Shown here: one piece after another, positions 16,189-25,224 of the stretch
Layout of the letters: each line of letters begins with the position of its first letter
Numbering within the stretch: the first letter of the stretch is position 1
Assembly: GCF_022747945.1 (NCBI RefSeq)
Contig: NZ_JALDST010000001.1
Span: forward strand, 1,178,001-1,242,000
Direction: 5' to 3'
Origin: Micromonospora sp. R77
Lineage (GTDB): Bacteria; Actinomycetota; Actinomycetes; Mycobacteriales; Micromonosporaceae
DNA length: 64,000 bases
Position numbers and translations under genes: made by a program
Notes under the pieces: generated by a model
What the model was told of the DNA's origin: nothing
Database searches by the model: none
What the model saw: only the letters and a program-made list of their open reading frames with translations

Positions 16189-17115
16189 TCACACCTCCAG
16201 CACGACCTTGCCCCGGACGTGCCCCTCCGCCACCAACCGCTGCGCCGGGCCCGCCTCGGCCAGCGGGAACGTCCGGGCCACGTGCACCGTGAGCCGGCCG
16301 GCGTCGACCAGTCCGGCCAGCATGCTCAGGTCGGCGGTGGACGGCTTGACGAACAGATAGCTGCCGCCCAGCCGGGTGACGTGCTCCGGGTCGGCGGTCG
16401 AGACCAGCCGGGCCGGGCGGGTCAGCAGCTCGGCCGACACGTCCAGCGCGTCGCCGCCGAACAGGTCCAGCGCCACGTCCACCCCGTCGGGCGCGACCGC
16501 GCGGACCCGGTCCAGCAGGCCGTCGCCGTAGCTGACCGGTTCGGCGCCCAACGACCGGACGAAGTCGTGGTTGGCCTCGCTCGCCGTGCCGATCACCCGG
16601 TCCGCGCCGAGCGCCCGGGCCACCTGCACCGCCAGGTGGCCCACCCCGCCGGCGGCCCCGTGCACCAGCACGGTGTCCCCCGCTCCGGTGCGCGCCAACT
16701 GCAACGCCTGGTACGCGGTCAGTCCGGCCAGCGGCAGCCCACCCGCCTCGACCCAGGACGCCTGCACCGGCTTGTCCGCCAGGGTCCGCTCCGGGGCCGG
16801 CACCAGCTCCGCGTACGTGCCGTGCTGGACGTCGTCGCGCCGGACGTAACCGATCACCTCGTCCCCCACCGCGAAGCCGGTGACCGCCGGCCCGACGGCT
16901 TCCACGACCCCCGCGGCGTCCCAGCCGGGCACCAGCGGGAAATGGGTCGGCAGCGCACCGGCCAGGTGCCCGTCGCGCACCTTCCAGTCGACCGGGTTGA
17001 CCCCGGCGGCGCGGACCCGCACCAGCACGGTGTCCGGGCCGACCGGCGGGTCCGGCAACTCCCGGAGGGTGAGTGTCTCGGCCGGGCCGTACGCGTCGAT
17101 CGCGATCGCCTTCAC
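16189..17115 (-). CDS. MDR-family NADP-dependent quinone/alkenal oxidoreductase
   Basis: The product of about 308 residues is a zinc-independent medium-chain dehydrogenase/reductase. It opens MKAIAIDAYGPAETL, carries VRAAGVNPVDWKVRDG and has the Rossmann motif VLVHGAAGGVGHLAVQVARA. No structural-zinc cysteines are present. Such enzymes reduce quinones or enones with NADPH; the substrate is unknown. Starts at 17115 (GTG, matching the family N-terminus) or 17124 are possible, neither with a good ribosome binding site. Confidence 0.85.
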   Translation of the reverse strand: MKAIAIDAYGPAETLTLRELPDPPVGPDTVLVRVRAAGVNPVDWKVRDGHLAGALPTHFPLVPGWDAAGVVEAVGPAVTGFAVGDEVIGYVRRDDVQHGTYAELVPAPERTLADKPVQASWVEAGGLPLAGLTAYQALQLARTGAGDTVLVHGAAGGVGHLAVQVARALGADRVIGTASEANHDFVRSLGAEPVSYGDGLLDRVRAVAPDGVDVALDLFGGDALDVSAELLTRPARLVSTADPEHVTRLGGSYLFVKPSTADLSMLAGLVDAGRLTVHVARTFPLAEAGPAQRLVAEGHVRGKVVLEV

Positions 17116-17151
17116 CCTGCCCACGCTAGCCGCCGGGCGGCCTCCGCGTGG

Positions 17152-17477
17152 TCAGCACCAGCGGCGTGGCGGCCGTTCCCGGCGGATCGCCCGGGTACGC
17201 GGGCGGACCGCGCCGTGCTGGTGCGCGCCGGCCCAGCCGGCCAGCTCGCTGCGGCAGCCCTGGGCGGGCGCCGTGGCCGGCACGGCCGGCTCCGGTCCCG
17301 CTGCCGGGGCACCGGCACGTCGTCCTCGGCCCGCTCGGGCACCCGCCCGACCGTCGGCTCCGCCGCATGCGTCACACCGCTCGACCGGCGGGGGTGCTTG
17401 CCCGCCGCTGCCGGGTCGTGGCCCGGCCGGCAGGGCTCGCCCTGGGCGCAGCCATGTTCGGCCTCCCCGTGCGCCAT
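17152..17477 (-). CDS. Putative small Cys-containing protein, frameshifted
   Basis: An ATG at 17477 with AGGAGA six bases upstream opens a frame beginning MAHGEAEHGCAQGEPCRPGH. Third-position GC bias stays in this frame until about 17306 and then moves to another frame that ends at the stop codon at 17152. Adding one base to the G-run at 17306-17309 joins the halves into 108 residues ending RRERPPRRWC, and the repaired length is divisible by three. Without repair the first frame would end at 17112. There is no recognised domain; the joining segment is Pro/Ala-rich. Existence and frameshift are inference from start signals and base composition. Confidence 0.38.
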
Positions 17478-17625
17478 CCCGGTCTCCTCACGCTCGCCAT
17501 CGCCCGTGGGGCAGGTCGCCCCCACGGACTCTGACACCGTACTGGCCGGTCCTGACGCCCGGTGCGGCGCGTACCCGCCTCGACCGGTGGCCGTGATCGT
17601 TCCCGCCGGCCGGGGCCGGCGGCGC

Positions 17626-18183
17626 TCAGCCGGCCCGGTGCGCCTCCAGGTCGGCCCGGGTGAGCAGGGCACGCAGCGTGATGCCGTGCCCGGCGAGCGC
17701 CTCGCCACCGCCCTCGGCGCGGTCGATCACGCAGAGCGCGTGGTCGATGCGGGCGCCCAGCTCGCGGAGCTGGCCGGTGGAGATGACCACCTGGCCGCCG
17801 GAGGTGACCACGTCCTCCACCACCAGCACCCGCCGGCCCGCCACCTCGGCCCCCTCGGCGAGCCGGGCGGTGCCGTACGGCTTGGCGGTCTTGCGGACGA
17901 AGGCGCACGGCAGGCCGACGTGCCGGGCCAGCGCGGTGACGACGGGGATGCCCCCCATCTCCAGGCCGGCCAGCACCTCGGTGCCGGGCGGGACGAGCGC
18001 GGCCAGGCCGGCCGCGACCCGGTCCAGCAGCACCGGGTCGGCCTCGAACCGGTACTTGTCGAAGTACTCGTCGGCCACCCGGCCGGAGCGCAGTACGAAA
18101 CGTCCGGTCAGCCGGCAGGTGGCGTCGATGTCGCGGGCCAGCGCGGCGGTCCCGTGGTCGGTGGCGGTGTCGATGTCGGTCAC
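17626..18183 (-). CDS. pyrE: Orotate phosphoribosyltransferase
   Basis: The 185-residue enzyme converts orotate and PRPP to OMP in pyrimidine synthesis. The PRPP-binding motif is RVLVVEDVVTSGGQV; GRFVLRSGRVADEYFDKYRFEADP, AGLEMGGIPV and FVRKTAKPYGTARL match PyrE. The GTG start gives MTDIDTATDHG; a short CTCCCGT precedes it. It is divergent from the PucR-type regulator. Confidence 0.93.
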   Translation of the reverse strand: MTDIDTATDHGTAALARDIDATCRLTGRFVLRSGRVADEYFDKYRFEADPVLLDRVAAGLAALVPPGTEVLAGLEMGGIPVVTALARHVGLPCAFVRKTAKPYGTARLAEGAEVAGRRVLVVEDVVTSGGQVVISTGQLRELGARIDHALCVIDRAEGGGEALAGHGITLRALLTRADLEAHRAG

Positions 18184-18286
18184 GGGAGATCATTCTCGCC
18201 GGCCGGTGGTGCCGCGTCGAGCCGCGTCCCGCCGGCAGCCGGACCTCGGCGTCCCGGCGCAGGTCAGCACATGTCAGGCTGGAGTG

Positions 18287-19546
18287 GTGAGCGAGCCGGG
18301 CGCCAGCGACCTGTCGGCCACCCTGCGCCGGATCGAACGGGCGGCGGGGGCGCTGGCGACCGCCAGCGTCTCCCGGATGGACGAGACCCTGCCCTGGTTC
18401 CGGTCGCTCCCCGCGGACCAGCGCTCCTGGGTCATGCTGGTGGCCCAGGCCGGCGCCCGGTCGCTGGTGCAGTGGCTGCGCGAGGGCGGCGGCACCGCGG
18501 ACAGCACGCAGGAGGTCTCCGACGAGGTCTTCGCCACCGCTCCGCAGGCGCTCGCCCGGTCGATCAGCCTCCAGCAGACGGTGGCGCTGATCAAGGTGAC
18601 CATCGACGTGGTCGAGGAGCAGGTGTCGCACCTGGCGGTCAAGGGCGAGGAGCAGCAACTGCGCGAGGCGGTGCTGCGCTTCTCCCGGGAGATCGCCTTC
18701 GCCGCCGCCCGGGTCTACGCGCGGGCCGCGGAGTCCCGCGGCTCCTGGGACGCCCGGTTGCAGGCGCTGCTGGTGGACGCGCTGCTGCGCGGCGACTCAC
18801 CGGACGTGCTGGCCAGCCGGGCCGCCGCGCTGGGCTGGCCGGACGCCCCGCCGGTGGCGGTGGCGGTGGGCCGTTCCCAGGCGGCGAGGTGGCCGCCGTA
18901 CTGCACACCGTCTACCGGCAGGCCCGGCGGATCGGGGTGGAGGTGATCGGCGGGGTGCACGGCGACCGGCTGGTCATCGTGCTCGGCGGGGCCGCCGAAC
19001 CGTTGTCCGCCACGCAGAAGCTGCTCACCGCGTTCGGGGACGGGCCGGTGGTGGTCGGGCCGGCCGTACCCAGTCTGGACGAGGCGACGGAGTCGGCGCG
19101 GGCCGCGCTGGCCGGCTTCCGCGCGGCCGGCCTGGCCGACCGCGCCGCGCCCGGTGCCGGCCGGGGACCTGCTGCCCGAGCGGGCCCTGGCCGGGGACGC
19201 GGAGGCCCGGCGCCGGTTGCGCCACGACGTGTACGCCGCCCTGGCCCGGGCCAGCGGGGAACTGCTGGAGACGCTGGACGCGTTCTTCGCGGCCGGCGGC
19301 ACGCTGGAGAGCGCTGCGCGGGCCCTGTTCGTGCATCCCAACACGGTGCGCTACCGGCTGAAGCGGGTGGCCGAGGTGACCGGCTTCTCCCCGCTCACCC
19401 CGCGCGACGCGTTCGCCCTCCAGGTGGCGCTGACCGTCGGCCGGTTGGACCCGGTCCCGGCGGTCACACCCGTCCCGAGCCCGACAGCGAACGCAGGAGT
19501 GCGAAAAACGTCACAGAACGGCGATGATCACCGCCGATTTTTGTAG
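18287..19546 (+). CDS. PucR/CdaR-type regulator of the fatty-acid cluster (two compensating frameshifts)
   Basis: The conceptual 419-residue protein matches M. tuberculosis Rv2242, which occupies the same place before fabD. The first part (18287 to about 18878) covers the N-terminal RsbRD-like helical domain. The middle (VAAVLHTVYRQARRIGVEV to about 19125) lies one frame back. The last part returns to the first frame with the PucR helix-turn-helix ALFVHPNTVRYRLKRVAEVTG. Adding one C to the run at 18876-18878 and removing one base near 19130 restores the whole. As read, the first frame stops at 18946. I think these are sequencing errors, because every domain is intact at the protein level. It probably controls the fab genes, by position. 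The GTG start is tentative. Confidence 0.8.
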
Positions 19547-19624
19547 GAACCCGACAAACCTTCTAGTGCGGTTTGGTGGCGGACGCTACAGCGCGACCGG
19601 TGAGTATCCGTCAGAGTCTTAGAC

Positions 19625-20791
19625 GTGCTCGCCGTACTCTCGCCCGGCCAGGGTTCCCAGAAGCCCGGCTTCCTCGCTCCCTGGCTCGACCTGACCGGCA
19701 CGGAGGCCCGGCTGCGCTGGTGGTCCGCGCTGGCCGGCGTCGACCTGGTGCACCTCGGCACGCAGGCCGACGCCGACGAGATCAAGGACACCGCCCGGAC
19801 CCAGCCGCTGCTGGTCGCCGCGGCGCTGCTCGCCGCCGAGCACCTGCCGATGTACGACGTCGCCGTGACCGCCGGGCACAGCGTCGGCGAGCTGGGCGCC
19901 GCCGCCCTCGCCGGGGTGCTCCCGGCCGAGGCCGCCATCACCCTCGCCGGGGTACGCGGCCGGGAGATGGCCGCCGCCTGCGCGCTGGAGCCCACCGGGA
20001 TGGCCGCCCTGCTCGGCGGCGACCCCGACGCGGTGCTCGCCGCGATCGAGGCGCACGGGCTGTACGCGGCCAACCGCAACGGCGCCGGGCAGATCGTCGT
20101 CGCCGGCTCGATGGACGGGCTGGACAAGTTCGCCGCCGACCCGCCGGCCCGGGTCACCCGGCTGAAGGTGGCCGGCGCCTTCCACACCCCGTACATGGGG
20201 CCCGCCGAGGCGGCGCTGTCCCGGATCGCGGCCGGGATCACCCCGGGCGACCCGGTCCGGATCCTGCTGTCGAATCTGGACGGGTCGGCGGTCAACCACG
20301 GCCGGGAGATGGTGCAGCGGCTGGTCCGCCAGGTCACCGCGCCGGTCCGCTGGGACCTGTGCATGCGTACCCTGGCCGACCTCGGCGTCACCGGCGTGAT
20401 CGAGCTGCCGCCGGCCGGCACCCTGGCCGGCCTGCTCAAGCGGGAGCTGAAGGCGACCGGCGTACCCGAGATCGTCACCCTGAACACGCCCGACGACCTG
20501 CCCGCCGCCCGCGACCTGATCGCCCGGCACAGCGGACTGCGCGGCCACGAGCCGGTGGTCCAGTTCCGGGTGGTGGTCTCCCCCGCCGCCGGCACCTTCA
20601 CCCCGGCCGCCGACCTGGCCGAGGGTGCCGACCTGCGGCTCGGTCAGGTCATCGGGCACGTGGCCACCCGGCAGGGGCCGGTCGAGGTCACCGCGCACGA
20701 CAGCGGGCTGCTCACCGAGTGGCTCGCCCACCACGACGACCCGGTCGCCCCGGGCCAGCCGCTCGCCCGGATCGGCGGACAGCAGCTGTGA
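19625..20791 (+). CDS. fabD: Malonyl-CoA:ACP transacylase with a C-terminal biotinyl-carrier-like domain
   Basis: The 388-residue FabD loads malonyl groups on ACP. The nucleophile is Ser86 in TAGHSVGEL, with His187 in AFHTPYM. The catalytic core ends near residue 300, the normal size. Residues 312-385 then form a second domain that reads like a biotin carboxyl carrier fold (SPAAGTF, LRLGQVIGHV, VTAHDSGLLTEWL, DPVAPGQPLARIG). The usual EAMKM biotinylation site is replaced by ATRQGP, so there is no lysine to modify. The GTG start matches homologues (VLAVLSPGQGSQ). It is first in the run fabD-fabH-acpP-fabF-accD. Confidence 0.95.
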   Translation: MLAVLSPGQGSQKPGFLAPWLDLTGTEARLRWWSALAGVDLVHLGTQADADEIKDTARTQPLLVAAALLAAEHLPMYDVAVTAGHSVGELGAAALAGVLPAEAAITLAGVRGREMAAACALEPTGMAALLGGDPDAVLAAIEAHGLYAANRNGAGQIVVAGSMDGLDKFAADPPARVTRLKVAGAFHTPYMGPAEAALSRIAAGITPGDPVRILLSNLDGSAVNHGREMVQRLVRQVTAPVRWDLCMRTLADLGVTGVIELPPAGTLAGLLKRELKATGVPEIVTLNTPDDLPAARDLIARHSGLRGHEPVVQFRVVVSPAAGTFTPAADLAEGADLRLGQVIGHVATRQGPVEVTAHDSGLLTEWLAHHDDPVAPGQPLARIGGQQL

Positions 20792-20849
20792 CCGCGCGCA
20801 ACGAGCCGGCCCTGCGGGTCCCGCAGTCCCACACGAAAGGCAGGCACTG

Positions 20850-21794
20850 ATGGCCGGCAGCAGGATCCTCGCGATGGGGCACTACCAGCCGTCCCGGGTG
20901 GTCACCAACGACGACATCGCCCAGCTCGTCGACACCAACGACGAGTGGATCCGGGACCGGGTCGGCATCGCCAGCCGCCGGATCGCCGGTGACGAGACGG
21001 TCGCCGACATGGCCACCGCCGCCGCCGGCAAGGCGCTGGCCAACTCGGGCCTCACCGCCGCCGACATCGACCTCGTCGTGGTCGCCACCTGCACCTCGGT
21101 CGACCGCAGCCCCAACGTGGCCTGCCGGGTCGCCGCCAAGCTCGGCATCACCGCGCCCGCCGCGTACGACCTCAACACCGCCTGCTCGGGCTTCGCGTAC
21201 GCGCTCGGCACCGTCGACCACGCCATCCGGGCCGGCGCGGCCCGCAACGCGCTGGTGATCGGGGCGGAGAAGCTCTCCGACTTCACCGACTGGACCGACC
21301 GCTCCACCTGCATCATCTTCGGTGACGGCGCCGGGGCCGCGGTGGTCACCGCCACCGCCGACGGCGAGCCGGCCGGGATCGGACCGGTGGTCTGGGGCTC
21401 GGCCCCGGAGAAGAGCGACGCGGTACGCATCGAGGGCTGGCGGCCGTACATCGCGCAGGAGGGGCAGTCGGTCTTCCGTTGGGCCACCACCGCGCTGGCC
21501 CCGCTGGCGCTGCAGGCCTGCGAGCGGGCCGGGGTGGCCCCGTCCGAGCTGGCCGCGTTCGTGCCGCACCAGGCCAACGCCCGGATCATCGACGGCATCG
21601 CCAAGCGGCTGAACATCCCGGACGCGATCATCGCCAAGGACATCGTCGAGTCGGGCAACACCTCGGCGGCGAGCGTGCCGCTGGCCCTGTCCAAGCTGAT
21701 CGAGCGGCGGGAGGTGCCCTCGGGCGCCCCGGTGCTGCTCTTCGGCTTCGGCGGCGGCCTGACCTACGCCGGTCAGGTCGTCCGCTGCCCCTGA
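20850..21794 (+). CDS. fabH: 3-oxoacyl-ACP synthase III
   Basis: The 314-residue condensing enzyme starts fatty-acid chains from acyl-CoA and malonyl-ACP. The catalytic triad is Cys112 (LNTACSGFA), His240 (FVPHQANAR) and Asn270 (VESGNTSAAS). The ATG is the first start of the family frame and follows AAAGGCAGG. It lies 58 bases after fabD in the same operon. Whether it prefers acetyl or branched primers cannot be seen. Confidence 0.96.
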   Translation: MAGSRILAMGHYQPSRVVTNDDIAQLVDTNDEWIRDRVGIASRRIAGDETVADMATAAAGKALANSGLTAADIDLVVVATCTSVDRSPNVACRVAAKLGITAPAAYDLNTACSGFAYALGTVDHAIRAGAARNALVIGAEKLSDFTDWTDRSTCIIFGDGAGAAVVTATADGEPAGIGPVVWGSAPEKSDAVRIEGWRPYIAQEGQSVFRWATTALAPLALQACERAGVAPSELAAFVPHQANARIIDGIAKRLNIPDAIIAKDIVESGNTSAASVPLALSKLIERREVPSGAPVLLFGFGGGLTYAGQVVRCP

Positions 21795-21871
21795 AGACCC
21801 GGTCCGGCCCCGGCCGTACCGCACCGCCAGCCGGCGGAGAACAACCCCCTATGGAGAGGAACCACACCACA

Positions 21872-22111
21872 ATGACCCGTGACGAGATCACCACCGGCCT
21901 CGCCGAGATCCTCGAAGAGGTTGCCGGGGTGAACCCGGACGACGTGGCCGAGGGGAAGTCCTTCACCGACGACCTGGACGTCGACTCGCTCTCCATGGTG
22001 GAGGTCGTGGTGGCCGCCGAGGAGAAGTTCGGGGTCAAGATCCCGGACAACGAGGTGCAGAACCTGAAGACCGTCGGGGACGCGGTCAGCTACATCGCGG
22101 CGCAGTCCTGA
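21872..22111 (+). CDS. acpP: Acyl carrier protein
   Basis: The 79-residue acidic protein carries growing acyl chains on a phosphopantetheine attached to Ser39 in LDVDSLSMVEV. The start at 21872 is preferred over an in-frame ATG seven codons earlier because GAGAGGA lies about 11 bases before it and family members begin MTRDEI. It sits between fabH and fabF; two bases separate its stop from the fabF ATG. Confidence 0.96.
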   Translation: MTRDEITTGLAEILEEVAGVNPDDVAEGKSFTDDLDVDSLSMVEVVVAAEEKFGVKIPDNEVQNLKTVGDAVSYIAAQS

Positions 22112-22113
22112 TC

Positions 22114-23340
22114 ATGAGTCGTCCCGACGTCGTCGTCACCGGGCTCGGCGCGACGACCCCGCTCGGCGGGGACGTCGCGTCGACCTGGGACGCCATGCTC
22201 GCCGGCCGCTCCGGGGTGAGTGCGCTCACCCAGGAGTGGGCCGAGCAACTGCCGGTCCGGATCGCCGCCACGCTGGCGGTGGATCCGGCCGGCCTGCTCG
22301 ACCGGGTCAAGCTGCGCCGGTTGGACCGGTCCGAGGCGATCGCGATCATCGCGGCGCAGCAGGCCTGGGCGGACGCCGGCCTGGCCGACTCCGGGCTCGA
22401 CCCGGAGCGGTTGGGCGTCAGCGTCGGCTCCGGCATCGGCGGTGCGCTGACCCTGCTCGCCCAGGACGACATCCTGGAGGCGTCCGGCCCGCGCCGGGTC
22501 TCCCCGCACACCATCCCGATGCTGATGCCGAACGGCCCGGCCGCCTGGGTCGGGCTGGAACTGGGCGCCAAGGCCGGCGTGCACACCGTGGCGAGCGCCT
22601 GCGCGACCGGTGCGGAGGCGATCGCGCTCGGGCTGGACATGATCCGCGCCGGCCGCGCCGACGTGGTGGTGGCCGGCGGCACGGAGGCGGTCATCCACCC
22701 GCTGCCGATCGCCGGGTTCGCCTCGATGCGGGCCATGTCGACCCGCAACGACGACCCCGAGCGGGCCTCCCGCCCGTGGGACAAGGGCCGGGACGGGTTC
22801 GTGCTCGGTGAGGGCGCGGGCGTGGTGGTCCTGGAGCGGGCCGACCACGCCGCCGCGCGCGGCGCCCGGGTGTACGCCCGGCTCGCCGGCTCCGGCATCA
22901 CCTCCGACGCGTACGACATCGTGCAGCCGCACGCCGAGGGCGAGGGCGCGATCCGGGCCATCGCGAAGGCCGTCGCCGACGCGGACGTGGCGAGGACGGA
23001 CATCGTGCACGTCAACGCGCACGCCACGTCGACCCCGGTCGGCGACATGCTGGAGATCGGCGCGCTGCACAAGGCGCTCGGCGACCACCCGGTGCTGACG
23101 GCGACCAAGTCGATGACGGGTCACCTGCTCGGCGCGGCGGGGGCGCTGGAGTCGATCGCCACCATCCTGTCGATCCGGGACGGGGTGATCCCTCCGACGA
23201 TCAACCTGGACGACCCGGACGAGGGCCTCAACCTGGAGGTGGTCGCCCACAAGGCGCGGCACATGGAGATCCCCGCCGCACTGAACAACGCCTTCGGCTT
23301 CGGCGGCCACAACGTGGCCCTCGTCTTCACGCGGGTCTGA
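22114..23340 (+). CDS. fabF: 3-oxoacyl-ACP synthase II
   Basis: The 408-residue elongating condensing enzyme has Cys163 (ASACATGAEAI), His303 (NAHATSTPVGD), Lys332 and His337 (TKSMTGHLLGAAGA). It corresponds to KasA of mycobacteria. Only one KAS gene is present here, whereas M. tuberculosis has kasA-kasB. It follows acpP with a 2-base gap, so the two are translationally linked. Confidence 0.96.
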   Translation: MSRPDVVVTGLGATTPLGGDVASTWDAMLAGRSGVSALTQEWAEQLPVRIAATLAVDPAGLLDRVKLRRLDRSEAIAIIAAQQAWADAGLADSGLDPERLGVSVGSGIGGALTLLAQDDILEASGPRRVSPHTIPMLMPNGPAAWVGLELGAKAGVHTVASACATGAEAIALGLDMIRAGRADVVVAGGTEAVIHPLPIAGFASMRAMSTRNDDPERASRPWDKGRDGFVLGEGAGVVVLERADHAAARGARVYARLAGSGITSDAYDIVQPHAEGEGAIRAIAKAVADADVARTDIVHVNAHATSTPVGDMLEIGALHKALGDHPVLTATKSMTGHLLGAAGALESIATILSIRDGVIPPTINLDDPDEGLNLEVVAHKARHMEIPAALNNAFGFGGHNVALVFTRV

Positions 23341-23361
23341 GCGCACGGCCGGGAGGCACCA

Positions 23362-24783
23362 GTGACCAGGACCGCCACGAGCCCGAACAGTGCGACGGAC
23401 CACCGCGACCCCGAGGTCCGGCTCCGCGCCCTGTTCGACACCGGCTCGCTGCGCCTGATGGCGCCGCGGGACGCCTCCGGCGTGCTCTGGGCGCGGGGTG
23501 AGATCGACGGCACGGCCGCGATCGCGTACGCCACGGACGCCACCCGGATGGGCGGCGCGATGGGCATCGACGGTTGCCGGCACGTGGTGGACGCGATCGA
23601 CACGGCGGTGCGGGAACGGGTGCCGGTGCTCGGCCTCTGGCACTCCGGCGGTGCCCGGCTCGCCGAGGGCGTGGTGGCGCTCGACGCCGTCGGGCAGGTC
23701 TTCGCCGCCATGGTCCGGGCCTCGGGGCGGGTGCCACAGATCTCCGTGGTGCTCGGCCCCGCCGCCGGGGGCGCCGCGTACGGGCCGGCGCTGACCGACA
23801 TCGTGGTGATGAGCGGGGCCGGCCGGATCTTCGTCACCGGTCCCGAGGTGGTCCGCAGCGTCACCGGCGAGCAGGTCGACATGGAGCGCCTGGGCGGCCC
23901 CGAGCCGCACGGCCGGCGGTCCGGCGTGGTGCACGTGACCTGCGCCGACGACGGGACGGCGCTGAGCGAGTCACGCCGGCTCGCGGCCCTGCTGGGTCGC
24001 CAGGGCCGGCTCTGTCCCGACGACGTGCCGGTCGGCGTCGAGGACGGGCACGACCTGACCGCGCCGATGCCGACCGGAACCAACCGGGCGTACGACGTGA
24101 AGCCGGTGGTCAGGGCGCTGCTGGACGTCCCCGGTGTGGAGTTGCACGCCAAGTGGGCGCCGAACGTCGTGACCACGCTGGGCCGGTTCGCCGGCCGGAC
24201 GGTCGGCGTGGTCGCCAACAACCCGCTGCGGCTGGGCGGCTGCCTGGACGCGTCCAGCGCCGAGAAGGCGGCCCGGTTCGTGCGGATGTGCGACTCGCTC
24301 GGGGTGCCGCTGGTCGTGCTGGTCGACGTGCCCGGGTATCTGCCCGGGGTGGGCCAGGAGTGGGACGGCGTGGTCCGGCGGGGCGCGAAGCTGCTGCACG
24401 CCTTCGCCGAGGCGGTGGTGCCGCGGGTGACCCTGGTGACCCGCAAGGCGTACGGCGGCGCGTACATCGCGATGAACTCGCACTCGCTCGGCGCCACCGC
24501 GGTCTTCGCCTGGCCGAACGCGGAGGTCGCGGTGATGGGTGCCGGCGCCGCCGTGAACGTCCTGCACCGCAAGCGGCTCGCCGCCGCGCCGCCCGAGGAG
24601 CGGGAGGCGCTGCGGGAGCGGCTCGTCGAGGAGCAGGTCCGGGTCGCCGGTGGCGTCAACCGGGCGCTGGAGATCGGCGTGGTGGACGACGTGATCAAAC
24701 CGGAGGAGACCCGGCGGCGGCTCGCCGAGGCGCTGGCCGGCGCGCCGGCCGCCCGGGGCGCGCACGGCAACATCCCGCTGTGA
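23362..24783 (+). CDS. accD: Acyl-CoA carboxylase beta (carboxyltransferase) subunit
   Basis: The 473-residue carboxyltransferase (AccD6 position in M. tuberculosis) transfers CO2 from carboxybiotin to acyl-CoA. The N-terminal crotonase-like half has LWHSGGARLAEGVVAL and VLGPAAGGAAYGPAL; the C-terminal half has VGVVANNPLRLGGCLDA, DVPGYLPGVGQEW and RKAYGGAYIAMNS. The GTG start is 21 bases after fabF behind GGGAGG. It would provide malonyl-CoA to the fab enzymes. No alpha (biotin) subunit is in the window. No clear terminator follows. Confidence 0.93.
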   Translation: MTRTATSPNSATDHRDPEVRLRALFDTGSLRLMAPRDASGVLWARGEIDGTAAIAYATDATRMGGAMGIDGCRHVVDAIDTAVRERVPVLGLWHSGGARLAEGVVALDAVGQVFAAMVRASGRVPQISVVLGPAAGGAAYGPALTDIVVMSGAGRIFVTGPEVVRSVTGEQVDMERLGGPEPHGRRSGVVHVTCADDGTALSESRRLAALLGRQGRLCPDDVPVGVEDGHDLTAPMPTGTNRAYDVKPVVRALLDVPGVELHAKWAPNVVTTLGRFAGRTVGVVANNPLRLGGCLDASSAEKAARFVRMCDSLGVPLVVLVDVPGYLPGVGQEWDGVVRRGAKLLHAFAEAVVPRVTLVTRKAYGGAYIAMNSHSLGATAVFAWPNAEVAVMGAGAAVNVLHRKRLAAAPPEEREALRERLVEEQVRVAGGVNRALEIGVVDDVIKPEETRRRLAEALAGAPAARGAHGNIPL

Positions 24784-25031
24784 CGGCGCGGAGAGACCCC
24801 GGCCACCGTCCCGCCGTGGACGGCGATCGGGCACCGCGAGTTCACCGCGCCTGACCCGTCACCGGTCACCGGTCACCCAGCGTTACACCGCCCCACGCCG
24901 GTTGAACCGTCGCGCTGCGTGACCAATTTTTCCGGCACCTCAGCCGCTCGTCACTGCCCCGCCGCGGCACAAGCCCGCTGAGCTGGGGCTCCGGCGGGGC
25001 AGTCCGTCGGCGGCCCGACCCGTGCCGCTCC
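24784..25031. other. Intergenic region after accD
   Basis: I see no gene here. The stretch between accD and palindromic repeat copy 25032-25103 contains a short T-rich run (about 24927-24931) but no convincing terminator hairpin. A further 120 bases to the convergent GH3 gene are likewise empty. Confidence 0.5.
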
Positions 25032-25103
25032 CCTTTGCTCTGCAGCCACCGACGCATCGGTCAACCGACGGTGTGCGCTGCGTCGGTGGCGGCAGAGCAA
25101 AGG
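25032..25103. repeat. Dispersed palindromic repeat, family 2, copy 2
   Basis: Outer arms CCTTTGCTCTGC / GCAGAGCAAAGG match copy 1 exactly. Inner arms GCCACCGACGCA / TGCGTCGGTGGC pair perfectly, giving a 24-bp stem broken by one A/G mismatch. The 22-base loop contains a further small inverted repeat TCGGT-CA-ACCGA. Between the copies the inner arms differ yet keep pairing. Confidence 0.82.
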
Positions 25104-25224
25104 CACCGAGGTGGTCACCTCACTCAACGGGCAACCATCACTTTCCGTCACCGTCCTGACCCGGAACCCGCCCGTCGCCTCGACCGGACTGCGGGCATCG
25201 GCCGGAACGCGCCCGGCCGGTCCG

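Noticed and set aside
17140..17480. Resemblance of CRPGHDPAAAGKHPR to the N-terminus of bifunctional primase-polymerases
   Set aside because: The similarity is limited to a few residues and the rest of the small gene does not fit that family.
16219..18240. Long plus-strand open frame through the oxidoreductase and pyrE
   Set aside because: It is antisense to two well-supported genes. Only its last third is real, as part of the frameshifted PucR regulator.
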